From Flavobacterium sp. (lineage in GTDB: Bacteria > Bacteroidota > Bacteroidia > Flavobacteriales > Flavobacteriaceae), in NCBI GenBank assembly GCA_003497625.1, contig DNNO01000028.1, forward strand, positions 1 to 61,921: a stretch of DNA of 61,921 bases, in the 5' to 3' direction. Below are positions 26,612 through 35,705 of the stretch, in pieces (the stretch's first letter is position 1; each line of letters starts with the position of its first letter). A program made the translations under genes and the position numbers. A model generated the notes under the pieces. That model worked only from the letters and a program-made list of their open reading frames with translations, made no database searches and was not told the DNA's origin.

Positions 26612-27844
26612 TTAAGAAACTGCTTTCAATCGTTGTAATAAGTTTTTACTCAAACTGTTTTCAGCATATTCTTTTGTAACTTCTAAATGTTTGTCTTCAG
26701 AGCTTGGCAATTCATACATAGCATCGGTTAAAATCGCCTCACATAACGAACGTAAACCTCTGGCTCCTAATTTATATTCTAAAGCTTTTGACACTATATA
26801 ATCCAAAGCTTCTTCTTCTATCTCTAAAGTTACCTCATCCATTTCAAACAATTTCTTATATTGTTTTACTAAGGCGTTTTTAGGCTCGGTTAAAATAGCT
26901 CTTAACGTTTCAGCATCTAATGGATCCATGTGCGTTAAAACTGGTAAACGACCGATAATTTCTGGAATTAATCCAAAATCTTTTACGTCTTTCGGAATTA
27001 AATATTGAAGTAAATTATCTTTATCAATTTGGTCTGTTCCAATAGACGAACTATAACCAACCGCTTGTCTGTTTAAACGTTTTGAAATGATTCTTTCAAT
27101 TCCGTCGAAAGCACCACCTGCAATAAATAAGATATTTTGAGTATTTACCTCAACAAATTTTTGGTCGGGATGTTTTCTTCCTCCTTTTGGTGGTACATTA
27201 ACCACTGTTCCTTCTAATAATTTCAATAACGCTTGTTGTACACCTTCACCGGAAACATCACGCGTAATTGATGGATTATCACTTTTACGAGCAATCTTAT
27301 CAATTTCGTCAATAAATACAATTCCTCTTTCAGCTTTAGCGACATCGTAATCAGCCGCTTGTAATAAGCGAGTTAAGATACTTTCTACATCTTCACCTAC
27401 ATAACCAGCTTCAGTTAAAACGGTTGCATCAACTATAGCCAAAGGAACATTCAACATTTTAGCAATAGTTTTTGCTACTAATGTTTTACCTGTTCCGGTT
27501 TGTCCAACCATTAAGATGTTGCTTTTTTCAATCTCAACTTCGTCTTCCAATTGGATTTGCATCAAACGCTTATAGTGATTGTAAACCGCTACACTCATTA
27601 CTTTTTTAGTTTGATCTTGTCCAATAACGTAATCATCTAAAAACGCACGAATTTCTTTTGGTTTCAACAGAATCAAATCAGCAACCAAATTTGAATTACC
27701 CGATTGTTTTAATTCTTCTAATACAATTCCGTGTGCTTGTTCGATACACTTGTCGCAAATATGCGCATTAATCCCTGCAATTAATAAATTGGTTTCAGGC
27801 TTTTTCCTTCCGCAGAATGAACACTCTAATACTTCTTTAGCCAT
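26612..27844 (-). CDS. clpX: ClpX, ATP-dependent unfoldase of ClpXP
   Basis: 410 residues. Zinc-binding domain with Cys8, Cys11, Cys30 and Cys33; Walker A GQTGTGKT; Walker [11 protein letters not shown]; sensor and RRPxxR-like C-terminal region. The ClpP-docking IGF-type loop region follows Walker B. It unfolds tagged substrates and feeds ClpP. Order on the minus strand is tig, clpP, clpX; a long hairpin separates clpP and clpX. Confidence 0.97.
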   Translation of the reverse strand: MAKEVLECSFCGRKKPETNLLIAGINAHICDKCIEQAHGIVLEELKQSGNSNLVADLILLKPKEIRAFLDDYVIGQDQTKKVMSVAVYNHYKRLMQIQLEDEVEIEKSNILMVGQTGTGKTLVAKTIAKMLNVPLAIVDATVLTEAGYVGEDVESILTRLLQAADYDVAKAERGIVFIDEIDKIARKSDNPSITRDVSGEGVQQALLKLLEGTVVNVPPKGGRKHPDQKFVEVNTQNILFIAGGAFDGIERIISKRLNRQAVGYSSSIGTDQIDKDNLLQYLIPKDVKDFGLIPEIIGRLPVLTHMDPLDAETLRAILTEPKNALVKQYKKLFEMDEVTLEIEEEALDYIVSKALEYKLGARGLRSLCEAILTDAMYELPSSEDKHLEVTKEYAENSLSKNLLQRLKAVS

Positions 27845-27855
27845 TTTTTGTCTTT

Positions 27856-27911
27856 GGTTTCAAGTTTCAAGTTTCAAGTTATAAAACCTGAAACTTGAAA
27901 CTTGAAACTTT
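27856..27911. repeat. Heptamer-repeat hairpin between clpP and clpX
   Basis: Left arm 27857-27880 is a run of GTTTCAA/TTTCAAG heptamers. Right arm 27885-27908 is its complement with a single mismatch. The loop is four bases (ATAA). It fills nearly all of the 74-base gap between the clpP stop and clpX start. Confidence 0.85.
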
Positions 27912-27918
27912 AAATTAA

Positions 27919-28575
27919 TTATCTTGTTAAAACCTCATCAATCATTCCGTATTCTTTTGCTTCAGCAGCAATCATCCAATAATCGCGCTCAGAATCTTTG
28001 TGCACTTTTTCGAACGATTGTCCAGAATGTTTAGAAATGATTTCGTATAATTCGTCTTTTAATTTCAACATTTCTTTCAAGTTGATTTCCATATCTGTTG
28101 CTACACCTTGTGCTCCTCCAGATGGTTGGTGAATCATGACTCTTGAATGTGGTAATGCCGAACGTTTTCCTTCTGCTCCGGCACATAATAAAACTGCTCC
28201 CATAGAAGCCGCCATTCCTGTACAGATTGTAGCTACGTCAGGTTTTACGAATTGCATTGTATCGTAAATTCCTAATCCAGCATACACACTTCCTCCAGGA
28301 GAATTAATATAAATACTGATGTCTTTAGAAGCATCAACGCTTTCTAAAAACAACAATTGTGCTTGAATAATGTTTGCCACATAATCGTCAACTCCAGTCC
28401 CCATGAAGATAATTCTATCCATCATTAAACGAGAGAAAACGTCCATTGAAGCTACGTTTAATTGGCGTTCTTCAATAATATATGGAGTCATACTTCCAAC
28501 AATTTTATCGTAATATAAACTGTTTACTCCGTGATGCTTAGTAGCATATTTTTTAAATTCTTTTCCGTAGTTCAT
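27919..28575 (-). CDS. clpP: ClpP, ATP-dependent Clp protease proteolytic subunit
   Basis: 218 residues. Catalytic triad Ser124 (GMAASMG), His149 (MIHQPSGG) and Asp198 (SERDYWM). The 30-residue N-terminal extension before the core is common in Bacteroidetes. Forms the proteolytic barrel served by ClpX, encoded next. Has its own TANNTTTG element between it and tig. Confidence 0.97.
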   Translation of the reverse strand: MNYGKEFKKYATKHHGVNSLYYDKIVGSMTPYIIEERQLNVASMDVFSRLMMDRIIFMGTGVDDYVANIIQAQLLFLESVDASKDISIYINSPGGSVYAGLGIYDTMQFVKPDVATICTGMAASMGAVLLCAGAEGKRSALPHSRVMIHQPSGGAQGVATDMEINLKEMLKLKDELYEIISKHSGQSFEKVHKDSERDYWMIAAEAKEYGMIDEVLTR

Positions 28576-28657
28576 TTTTGTATGGTTTAAATAATTAATA
28601 TTTAGAAATTCTGCTGTTGAATACAGAATAAAAAAGCGCCAAAACTAGTCTGACGCT

Positions 28658-28665
28658 CAAAGATA
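28658..28665 (-). promoter_or_regulatory. Predicted -7 element for clpP
   Basis: Reads TATCTTTG on the minus strand, 82 bases before the clpP ATG and just after the tig stop. Confidence 0.5.
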
Positions 28666-28683
28666 ATTATTTTTTGTGAGATA

Positions 28684-30009
28684 TTATTCTCCGTACATTT
28701 CTTTGATGAATTGCTCGTAATTTACTTCTTTAGTTTTCGTTTTTACTTTTTCTTTGTAAAGACCTAACATTTTTTCGCTCATTACTTGCTCTGATAAACG
28801 TTTTACCTCATCTTGGTTTGACATTACACGAGCTACAATTCCGTTAATTTCATCTTCTGAAGGATTTAATTGACCAAATTGCGCCATTTGTTTCTTGATT
28901 AATTCAGCAGTATGTGCTTTTAAATCTTCGAAAGTAATTTGTAAATTATTATCAGCCATTACTTTTCCTTCGATTAATTGGAAACGTAATCCTTTTTCAG
29001 ATTTTGCAAATTCTTCTTCCGCTTGTTCAGCAGTTAAAGGAGTTTCACCTACATTTTGAATCCATCTTTTTAAGAATGCTTCTGGCAAATCAAACTTTGT
29101 AGTTTCGATTAAAAACTCAGTAACATCGTTTAAGAATTTTTGATCTGCTTGTTGAGCAAATTGCGCCTCAGCATCTTCTTTAATTCTAGCTTTTAAATCT
29201 TCTACTGAAGAAAGAACTCCAGGTCCGAACAATTTATCTAATAATTCTTGATTTAATTCTGCTTTTTCAATTTCATTAATTTCTTCAATTGTAAAATCAA
29301 CATTGATATCCAAACCGTGAACATCATCATGACCTACTTTTAAGTAATCCATTAATTTGTGATCATCATCGAATAAACCTTTAGTACCGATAGTAACCAC
29401 ATCACCTACTTTTTTACCAATGAATGCTTTTGCAGCTTTTTTATCAGCAAAAATATCTAATCCAAAATTAGCTGGAGCGTTGATTCCTTTTTCTTCGTTT
29501 GTAAAAGTTCCTCTAACTTCAAAATCAGCTTTTACTTCCGCTTGAGAAATTAATTTTCCGTATTGCTTTTGGATTCTTTCAACTTGATCATTCAACATTT
29601 TATCATCTGCGATAACGTTGAATTTTGTAACGTTGTTTTTAGCTGTTAAATCAACTGAAAACTGAGGTGCTAAACCTAATTCGAAATCAAAAGAAAAATT
29701 TTCCGCATCCCAATCGATACTTTCTGTTACTTTTGGAAGTGGATTTCCAAGAATATCTAATTTTTCAGTAGTTAAATAGTTATTAAGAGAAGTTTGCAAT
29801 ACTTTGTTTACTTCTTCTAGCAAAACAGCTTTGCCATATTGTTTTTGGATTAAACTCATTGGAACAGCTCCTTTTCTGAAACCAGAAATAGCAGCGTTTT
29901 TTCTATAGTCAGCTAATACTTTTTCTACTTTATCCGAATAATCTTCTTTAGTGATTGCTACTGTTACAATAGCATTTAATGCATCAACTTGCGTTTTTGT
30001 AATGTTCAT
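28684..30009 (-). CDS. tig: Trigger factor, ribosome-associated chaperone
   Basis: 441 residues. N-terminal ribosome-binding domain with the signature ISGFRKGAVPMSLIQKQYG (about 40-58), a divergent FKBP-like domain in the middle (about 150-250: VRGTFTNEEKG..., FIGKKVGDVV), and a helical C-terminal chaperone domain. The prolyl isomerase region is poorly conserved, as in other Bacteroidetes. Sits upstream of clpP and clpX, the usual order. Confidence 0.95.
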   Translation of the reverse strand: MNITKTQVDALNAIVTVAITKEDYSDKVEKVLADYRKNAAISGFRKGAVPMSLIQKQYGKAVLLEEVNKVLQTSLNNYLTTEKLDILGNPLPKVTESIDWDAENFSFDFELGLAPQFSVDLTAKNNVTKFNVIADDKMLNDQVERIQKQYGKLISQAEVKADFEVRGTFTNEEKGINAPANFGLDIFADKKAAKAFIGKKVGDVVTIGTKGLFDDDHKLMDYLKVGHDDVHGLDINVDFTIEEINEIEKAELNQELLDKLFGPGVLSSVEDLKARIKEDAEAQFAQQADQKFLNDVTEFLIETTKFDLPEAFLKRWIQNVGETPLTAEQAEEEFAKSEKGLRFQLIEGKVMADNNLQITFEDLKAHTAELIKKQMAQFGQLNPSEDEINGIVARVMSNQDEVKRLSEQVMSEKMLGLYKEKVKTKTKEVNYEQFIKEMYGE

Positions 30010-30035
30010 TATCTGTTTATTTAAGTACCATAAAA

Positions 30036-30075
30036 TTTGGGTTGCAAAATTATAGAATTTTTACAACCCAAACAA
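30036..30075 (-). promoter_or_regulatory. tig promoter within a 9-bp inverted repeat
   Basis: Minus-strand TAATTTTG at 30052-30045 with TTG at 30075-30073 (20-base spacer). The -7 element lies between TTTGGGTTG (30036-30044) and its exact complement CAACCCAAA (30064-30072). The repeat could be an operator or a hairpin. Confidence 0.6.
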
Positions 30076-30110
30076 GTTTTTAATTTATTGAAATTCAATT
30101 CGCTATAATT

Positions 30111-30455
30111 TTATTTTTCGTCGATAAAAATTTTATTTAAAATTGATTGAGTAATTGATAACAGAATACTAAAAATTAATGCAGTTAAAAAACCATCAAC
30201 TCTAAACTCAACAATAAAATAATCACAGATTAAAATGATAATCGCATTGATAACCAATAAGAACAAACCTAACGTAAGCAAAGTAACTGGAATTGTAAAT
30301 AATACTAGTATTGGTTTTAGAAAAGTATTTAACAAACCCAACACAACAGCTACCATTAAAGCACCTGTTAAACTAGTAACATGCACACCTGGTAAAAAAT
30401 AAGAAAGTACAAAAACTACAACTGTACTAATACAAAGTTTAATTATTAAATTCAT
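30111..30455 (-). CDS. Small four-helix membrane protein, holin family 4 (PF04020-like)
   Basis: 114 residues, almost entirely hydrophobic with about four spans. 'GLLNTFLKPILVLFTIPVTLLTLGLFLLVINAIII' is the family hallmark. Such chromosomal proteins are labelled phage holin by homology but are widespread housekeeping membrane proteins; nothing phage-like surrounds it. Function unknown. Confidence 0.85.
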   Translation of the reverse strand: MNLIIKLCISTVVVFVLSYFLPGVHVTSLTGALMVAVVLGLLNTFLKPILVLFTIPVTLLTLGLFLLVINAIIILICDYFIVEFRVDGFLTALIFSILLSITQSILNKIFIDEK

Positions 30456-30484
30456 TTTATCTTTTTTAGAAATTTAAAGTTACA

Positions 30485-30514
30485 AAAAAAGGCATCAATA
30501 ATGATGCCTTTTTT
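30485..30514 (-). terminator. Terminator after the SGNH hydrolase gene
   Basis: 13-bp arms (AAAAAAGGCATCA and its complement) with a 4-base loop. Separates the FadL/SGNH unit from the holin-like gene. Confidence 0.85.
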
Positions 30515-30530
30515 ATGTATTATTACAAAT

Positions 30531-32093
30531 TTAGTTTGTTAGCAAAATAGTTGCTCCAGGAAAACTTGAAGCATAAACAAAAGGTAAATTTGCATTATAA
30601 TGACTGTTAATTACTTTAATAATTTCATTAGTAATTACAGCATACCCTTTTGCGTTTGGATGAACACCATCTAAAGAAAACAATACAGAACTTGCCGTTG
30701 CAGAAGAAAAATAATTTGCAGTATAGATAGTTCCATCTTCAATTCTTAATCCAGTTACTAATTGATTCATAATAGCATTCATATCAGCTACTGCTAAATC
30801 ATTAGCATTAGCAATTGAAACAATAGCAGCATTATATGAAGCAGTTGCATTTGCTACTTTTGCTTTTTCATTAGCTGTTAACACCCATTTATTAGCTAAA
30901 GGCCATGTAACACCGTTAATATTAAAAGGAGCAGTAGCCGAAGCATTTGGTTGACCAATTATTGAACTTGCTGGCAACACCACTAAATCATTTGAAGTAG
31001 CATGTCTTGCTTGACCATAAATTGCACCTAAAGCAGCTGCATTAGCTACTAATAGTGGATTTCCAGAACCTGCAGCAAACGCCTGAATTGTTCCTCCAAT
31101 ATCTGTTAAGTCTGCATCTTTAATCAAAACTGGGTTTTTTGTACCAGCTGCAGTATTTAATGGAGAAATTCTTCCTCCAGTTGCAACTGCTAAAAATTGA
31201 TATAATGAAATTGCCGTAGCATTTGAAGATGTAGCTTCAGCAGGTAATGCATTATAAGGTACTGTGGTAAAATAAGGAATAGATGTTACACTTGGAACTG
31301 TCGCTACAACTCCTTTAGCACCACCTGAGATTAAAGTATTAACTATAGTTGAATAAACACTTGCAAAAACAGTTGAATTTGTAATATCATTTCCACCATA
31401 AGTTGCAGGATTCATATTACCTGTCGTGTTGTGATCTGCAGCTGGAGTTACTCCATCTGACTGCGCACCACCATTAGTTGCATATGATAAAACATCATTT
31501 GCTCCAATCCAATTCGTAAAGAATGTTGGGTTTTTTGACATTGCATCTCCTAAAACAGTTGCTGAAGGTGAAGTTGCATGTCTAACAAAATAAGGATTTG
31601 ATTGTCCTAATGCCACACCAGCAATATTTCCATAACCTGACGCTAGTAAGTGAAAAGATTTTGCTCCAGGAACTCCCATGTTATTATAAGCAGTAGCTTG
31701 CAAATTAGAAACCTCAATAGTAGTAGTACCTGCAATATTTTCAGGACGACCTTCAGATGCATCAATAACCAATCTTGTACTTCCAATTGGAATACCTCCT
31801 AACATTAATCCTCCTAAATTATTAACATCGTCTGCATAAGATGGCTGCGTAAATTCTCCTCCACCCACTAATGCAAATTGTTGTGCTAATAAATTTGGAT
31901 ATGAATTCATTTGACTTCCTCTTGAAACCGTACCATCCATGTAACCTGCTGTTAAAGAATTTCCAACAGCCACATAAGTTGTAAAATCTGCATCACCTGA
32001 AGTATAGTTTGCATTTACTTCATTTTCAAATTCTGGCTCACATGAAGCGAAACCAGCAGCTAAAATAGCTAAGTATATAAATTTATTTTTCAT
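30531..32093 (-). CDS. SGNH/GDSL-type lipase-esterase lipoprotein
   Basis: 520 residues. Lipobox FASC (Cys18). SGNH blocks: block I VAVGNSLTAG with the nucleophile Ser46 (Asn replaces the usual Asp of GDSL), block III GANDVL and block V DGVHPNAKGYA with the catalytic Asp-His. Predicted outer-membrane-anchored esterase. It follows the FadL-like gene by 17 bases and shares its terminator, so the two form an operon, consistent with cleavage of an ester followed by uptake of the hydrophobic product. Confidence 0.88.
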   Translation of the reverse strand: MKNKFIYLAILAAGFASCEPEFENEVNANYTSGDADFTTYVAVGNSLTAGYMDGTVSRGSQMNSYPNLLAQQFALVGGGEFTQPSYADDVNNLGGLMLGGIPIGSTRLVIDASEGRPENIAGTTTIEVSNLQATAYNNMGVPGAKSFHLLASGYGNIAGVALGQSNPYFVRHATSPSATVLGDAMSKNPTFFTNWIGANDVLSYATNGGAQSDGVTPAADHNTTGNMNPATYGGNDITNSTVFASVYSTIVNTLISGGAKGVVATVPSVTSIPYFTTVPYNALPAEATSSNATAISLYQFLAVATGGRISPLNTAAGTKNPVLIKDADLTDIGGTIQAFAAGSGNPLLVANAAALGAIYGQARHATSNDLVVLPASSIIGQPNASATAPFNINGVTWPLANKWVLTANEKAKVANATASYNAAIVSIANANDLAVADMNAIMNQLVTGLRIEDGTIYTANYFSSATASSVLFSLDGVHPNAKGYAVITNEIIKVINSHYNANLPFVYASSFPGATILLTN

Positions 32094-32110
32094 CTTTCAA
32101 ATATTAAAAA

Positions 32111-33337
32111 TTAAAACCCGTAAGTGATACCAATTCCAGGTGAAAATACTACTGACTTGTATGTACCCCCAAAACTACTTCCGTCACTAACATAATCATA
32201 AGAATTGTCAACCTCATCAAAATGTAAATAAAGGAATGAAAAATCAACACCTAATTTGCTATTTACTTGATACGTTAAACCTCCTGTATATCCCATAGAA
32301 TCGTTTCTTGGTGTTTCTGGAGCAAAATATCCGTCTTGTACTGGACTTTCGTCAAAATACCAACCTGCTCTGAAAGTAAATTTATCATTTGCAACATACT
32401 GCATACCTACTCTGTATGTACTAGCATCTTTGTAGTTTCTTGGATTATTTGAGTCAGGAAGCGCTGGATTTGTAAAATCTACATTTAGATTTTCGTAAAC
32501 ACCCCACATAGCTCTGTTGTAATCAAATGCCATTAAAAATTTATCTGTAAACTTATAAGACAATCCGACTGTTAACTCTGCAGGCAATGGTAAATCTGCG
32601 TTGAATTTTGTTGATGGAGCCGTAGTAGGATAGTCATTAAATGTTGCATCTCCATCTCTTGCCTCCATTATAATTTCTGAACGGTAGTTCATACCAATTC
32701 TAAATTTATCTGTTGGATTAAACATGAAACCTGCAGTATATCCCCAAGCTGTAATTCCTTTTGATTCAATAGTTAAATCCGTTCTATCCCCATCAAAATC
32801 TACAGTTGATCTGTCTACATTTCTATTAAAGTTTACCGAACCGGTAGCGAAAATTGGACCACCTCCTACGCTAAAATGTTCTCCAACTCTAATAGAAAGA
32901 GAAGGCTGTACAAAAATTGCAGCCAAATCGATATTATTTACTAAATGAGAACCTTGCCAATCTTGATCCCATTCTACAGAACTTCCATATGGAGTATAAA
33001 CAGCTAAACCTGCCGTAAACCAATCGTTTAATCTATAAGTTGCATAAACACTAAATGGAGTTCCAACGTTTTTAGTTTCTGCTTCCCAATTGTATTGAGA
33101 GTTTTGAAATTTTGTGTTTGCAAATAATCCGTTTCCACCTACTGATAAGTTGAATTTTTTATCTAAGTAAGCCATCCCTGCCGGATTGAAAAAAGCAACC
33201 TCTGCACTATTCACCACAGCAACACCCGTGTGCCCCATAGCCAATTGCTTTTGTCCTTGAATGCTTACTCTATATCCACCTGCAAAAGCAGTAGAGCCAG
33301 CCAAAGCCAATAATGTTAAAGAAAGTAATTTTCTCAT
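32111..33337 (-). CDS. OmpP1/FadL-family outer membrane transport protein
   Basis: 408 residues. Signal peptide to about residue 19 (STAFAGG), then the FadL N-terminal hatch (GGYRVSIQGQKQLAMGHTGVAVVNSAEVAFFNPAGMAYL) and a 14-strand-type barrel with alternating aromatic strands ending in GITYGF. FadL relatives move long-chain fatty acids or other hydrophobic molecules across the outer membrane. First gene of a two-gene operon with the SGNH hydrolase. Confidence 0.93.
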   Translation of the reverse strand: MRKLLSLTLLALAGSTAFAGGYRVSIQGQKQLAMGHTGVAVVNSAEVAFFNPAGMAYLDKKFNLSVGGNGLFANTKFQNSQYNWEAETKNVGTPFSVYATYRLNDWFTAGLAVYTPYGSSVEWDQDWQGSHLVNNIDLAAIFVQPSLSIRVGEHFSVGGGPIFATGSVNFNRNVDRSTVDFDGDRTDLTIESKGITAWGYTAGFMFNPTDKFRIGMNYRSEIIMEARDGDATFNDYPTTAPSTKFNADLPLPAELTVGLSYKFTDKFLMAFDYNRAMWGVYENLNVDFTNPALPDSNNPRNYKDASTYRVGMQYVANDKFTFRAGWYFDESPVQDGYFAPETPRNDSMGYTGGLTYQVNSKLGVDFSFLYLHFDEVDNSYDYVSDGSSFGGTYKSVVFSPGIGITYGF

Positions 33338-33386
33338 AATGTAAAAATGTGTTAGTTTTTTTCTTTGTTTGTTATAATCAATACTT

Positions 33387-33416
33387 CAAAATTATAACAA
33401 AATATGAATTTTACAA
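33387..33416 (-). promoter_or_regulatory. Promoter of the FadL/SGNH operon
   Basis: Minus-strand TTG (33416-33414), 19-base spacer and TAATTTTG (33394-33387), about 50 bases before the ATG. Confidence 0.65.
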
Positions 33417-33460
33417 TTTTTTTAACTAAAAAATTATGCATGCATAATTTTTTTGCTGTT

Positions 33461-34225
33461 TTATTTGATAAAATCTATTACGTATGAATAAAAATCTTTT
33501 GGGTTTTCAGCATGCAACCAATGTCCTGCATTCTTAATTGTTTCAATCTTTGCTGTAGGAAAATGATGGTAAATAGTTTCAAAATCACTATCTAAAATAT
33601 AATCTGATTTATCGCCTCTTAAAAACAATGTTTCTTTAGAAAAAACATTTTCAAATGGTAAAGCCGTTCCAATAGTTTCTATTTTTTCATTGAAAACTTT
33701 TAAATTGAAACGAAATGCGAGTTGTTCAGGCGCTTCCCAATACAAATTCTTGAGTAAAAATTGTCTTGTTCCAAAGTCTTTAATGTAACCTGAAACTATT
33801 TCTTCCACTTGAGCTCTGCTTGGTTTCTTTGAAAAATCGACTGCGTTTAATGCAGCTAAAATCGTTTGGTGATGAGGCGCATAATATTTTGGACCAATAT
33901 CAGCCACAATTAATTTGGAAACTAATTCTGGATAGGTTGTAGCCAAAAGCATCGAAACCTTTCCACCCATAGAATGTCCAATTATTGTGATATCTTTTAA
34001 TTGATGAAATTCGCAATATTGTATAACATCTTCTACCATGATTTCATACGAAAAATGTTCAGAATGGAAACTTTTTCCATGGTTTCTCAAATCTAAAGCA
34101 TGTACTTGAAAACCATCATGAGCAAATTGCGTTCCTAATGTTTTCCAATTATCAGACATTCCTAAAAAACCATGAATAATTACTAACGGCTTCCCTTCGC
34201 CTTCTATTCTTGAATGCAACAACAT
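33461..34225 (-). CDS. Alpha/beta hydrolase, YbfF-like
   Basis: 254 residues. VIIHGFLGMSDNW (oxyanion region), nucleophile elbow GHSMGG and C-terminal GHWLHAENP with the catalytic histidine. No signal peptide; cytoplasmic esterase of unknown substrate, closest in look to the YbfF group. It begins one base after the pdxJ stop, so it is co-transcribed with it. Confidence 0.88.
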   Translation of the reverse strand: MLLHSRIEGEGKPLVIIHGFLGMSDNWKTLGTQFAHDGFQVHALDLRNHGKSFHSEHFSYEIMVEDVIQYCEFHQLKDITIIGHSMGGKVSMLLATTYPELVSKLIVADIGPKYYAPHHQTILAALNAVDFSKKPSRAQVEEIVSGYIKDFGTRQFLLKNLYWEAPEQLAFRFNLKVFNEKIETIGTALPFENVFSKETLFLRGDKSDYILDSDFETIYHHFPTAKIETIKNAGHWLHAENPKDFYSYVIDFIK

Positions 34226-34226
34226 C

Positions 34227-34940
34227 TTATTTCAATTTTTGAAGATACATATTCACTACATTTTCTAAACCTAAATATAACGATTCAGAAATTAAAGCAT
34301 GACCAATTGAAACTTCAAGCAATCCCGGAATATTATCTTTAAAAAATTTGATATTATCCAAACTTAAATCATGTCCCGCATTGATCCCCAATCCTAATTC
34401 ATTCGCTTTTATAGCTGCTTTTACATACAGCTCGATTCCGTTTTTATTTCCTAAACCATATTCATGAGCGAATGATTCTGTATATAATTCGATTCGTTCT
34501 GTTCCAGTTGCTTTTGCTCCTTCAATCATTTTTTCATTAGCATCTACAAAAATGGAAGTTCGAATTCCGTTTCTTTGAAATTCTTGAATAACCTCTATTA
34601 AATACGATTGATGTTTGATGGTATCCCAACCTGCATTTGAAGTCAAAGCACCAATAGCATCAGGCACCAAAGTAACTTGTGTAGGCTTGCATTCTAAAAC
34701 CAAATCAATAAAATTGTGTTGCGGATTTCCTTCAATATTATATTCGGTGTAAACTACCGATTTTAAATCGCGCGCATCTTGATATCTAATATGCCTTTCG
34801 TCTGGCCTTGGATGAATGGTAATTCCGTCAGCTCCAAACTGCTGAATGTCTTTTGCAACTTTCAATAAATCAGGCACATTACCTCCTCTTGAATTACGAA
34901 GTGTGGCTATTTTATTAATATTTACTGATAACTTTGTCAT
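34227..34940 (-). CDS. pdxJ: Pyridoxine 5'-phosphate synthase
   Basis: 237 residues from the ATG at 34940 (MTKLSVNINKIATLRNSRGG). Condenses 1-deoxyxylulose 5-phosphate with 3-amino-2-oxopropyl phosphate to make pyridoxine 5'-phosphate. Motifs are LRNSRGGNVPD, ADGITIHPRPDERHI, TLVPDA and GINAGHDLSLDN. The longer frame (start at 35033) would add a membrane-like leader and run through the promoter, so it was rejected. A TANNTTTG element lies 18 bases upstream of the chosen start. Confidence 0.96.
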   Translation of the reverse strand: MTKLSVNINKIATLRNSRGGNVPDLLKVAKDIQQFGADGITIHPRPDERHIRYQDARDLKSVVYTEYNIEGNPQHNFIDLVLECKPTQVTLVPDAIGALTSNAGWDTIKHQSYLIEVIQEFQRNGIRTSIFVDANEKMIEGAKATGTERIELYTESFAHEYGLGNKNGIELYVKAAIKANELGLGINAGHDLSLDNIKFFKDNIPGLLEVSIGHALISESLYLGLENVVNMYLQKLK

Positions 34941-34958
34941 AATAATTTTTAATTTATA

Positions 34959-34966
34959 CAAAAATA
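34959..34966 (-). promoter_or_regulatory. Predicted -7 element for pdxJ
   Basis: Minus-strand TATTTTTG, 18 bases before the ATG at 34940; supports the shorter start. Confidence 0.5.
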
Positions 34967-35034
34967 CAAAGTATAAGTTAGCTAGCATGTGGTATTTTTT
35001 GATTATTTTGCGATATATTTTCATCACATCCACA

Positions 35035-35694
35035 ATGAATAATCTTACAAGCTACATAAACAACGAAATAAAACCTCTAAAGCACACTGATTCTATAGGT
35101 GAAGCTCAGGATTTGTTTTTGGATTTTCCTTACACGCATTTCCCAGTTACTGAAGATGGTATATATATAGGATGCGTGAGTAAAGAAAACGTTGAACTTT
35201 TAAATAGCGATGCCATTGTAAACGAAACTCGCTTTCATTTTGAGCGCTTTTTTGTTCGCACTTCCACTATTTGGCTTGATGTGTTGGGAATTTTTGCCAA
35301 AAACGAAAGCAATTTGATTCCGGTTTTAGATGATAAAAACACCTATTTAGGTTATTATGAATTAGAAGATGTTATTCGGTTTTTCCACGAAACTCCTTTC
35401 TTAAAAGAAGAAGGCGGCATCATTGTAGTGGAAAAAGAAACAGATAAATTTTCCATGAGTCAAGTGGCTCAAATTATCGAGAGTAATAATGCTAAAATCT
35501 TAGGATTATTCATATCGAATGTAGTGGGGAATAAAGTAGAAATTACTGTGAAAATTAGCCAAAGTGGTTTAAATGATATTATTCAAACTTTCAGACGTTA
35601 TGAATATGAAATTATTTCAGAACATCAAGATGATTCTTACTTAAACAGTTTAAAAGAACGCTCTGATTATTTAGACAAATACTTGAACATTTAA
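35035..35694 (+). CDS. CBS-domain protein
   Basis: 219 residues from the ATG at 35035 (MNNLTSYINNEIKPLK). Two CBS motifs: residues 1-60 (DSIGEAQDLFLDFPYTHFPVTEDGIYIGCVSKENVE) and 70-120 (DVLGIFAKNESNLIPVLDDKNTYLGYYELEDVIRF), then an ACT-like C-terminal region (VEITVKISQSGLNDII). CBS pairs bind adenylates; a role tied to the adjacent NAD kinase, 11 bases downstream, is inferred from conserved adjacency. The longer frame reaches into pdxJ and was rejected. Confidence 0.87.
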   Translation: MNNLTSYINNEIKPLKHTDSIGEAQDLFLDFPYTHFPVTEDGIYIGCVSKENVELLNSDAIVNETRFHFERFFVRTSTIWLDVLGIFAKNESNLIPVLDDKNTYLGYYELEDVIRFFHETPFLKEEGGIIVVEKETDKFSMSQVAQIIESNNAKILGLFISNVVGNKVEITVKISQSGLNDIIQTFRRYEYEIISEHQDDSYLNSLKERSDYLDKYLNI

Positions 35695-35705
35695 AAAAGA
35701 CGACA

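Noticed and set aside
27856-27911. Possible CRISPR-like repeat array
   Set aside because: The repeated unit is only seven bases with no spacers, and no cas gene is present; it is a hairpin.
30111-30455. Prophage remnant suggested by a holin-family protein
   Set aside because: No other phage genes nearby, and this family is common as a single chromosomal gene in Bacteroidetes.
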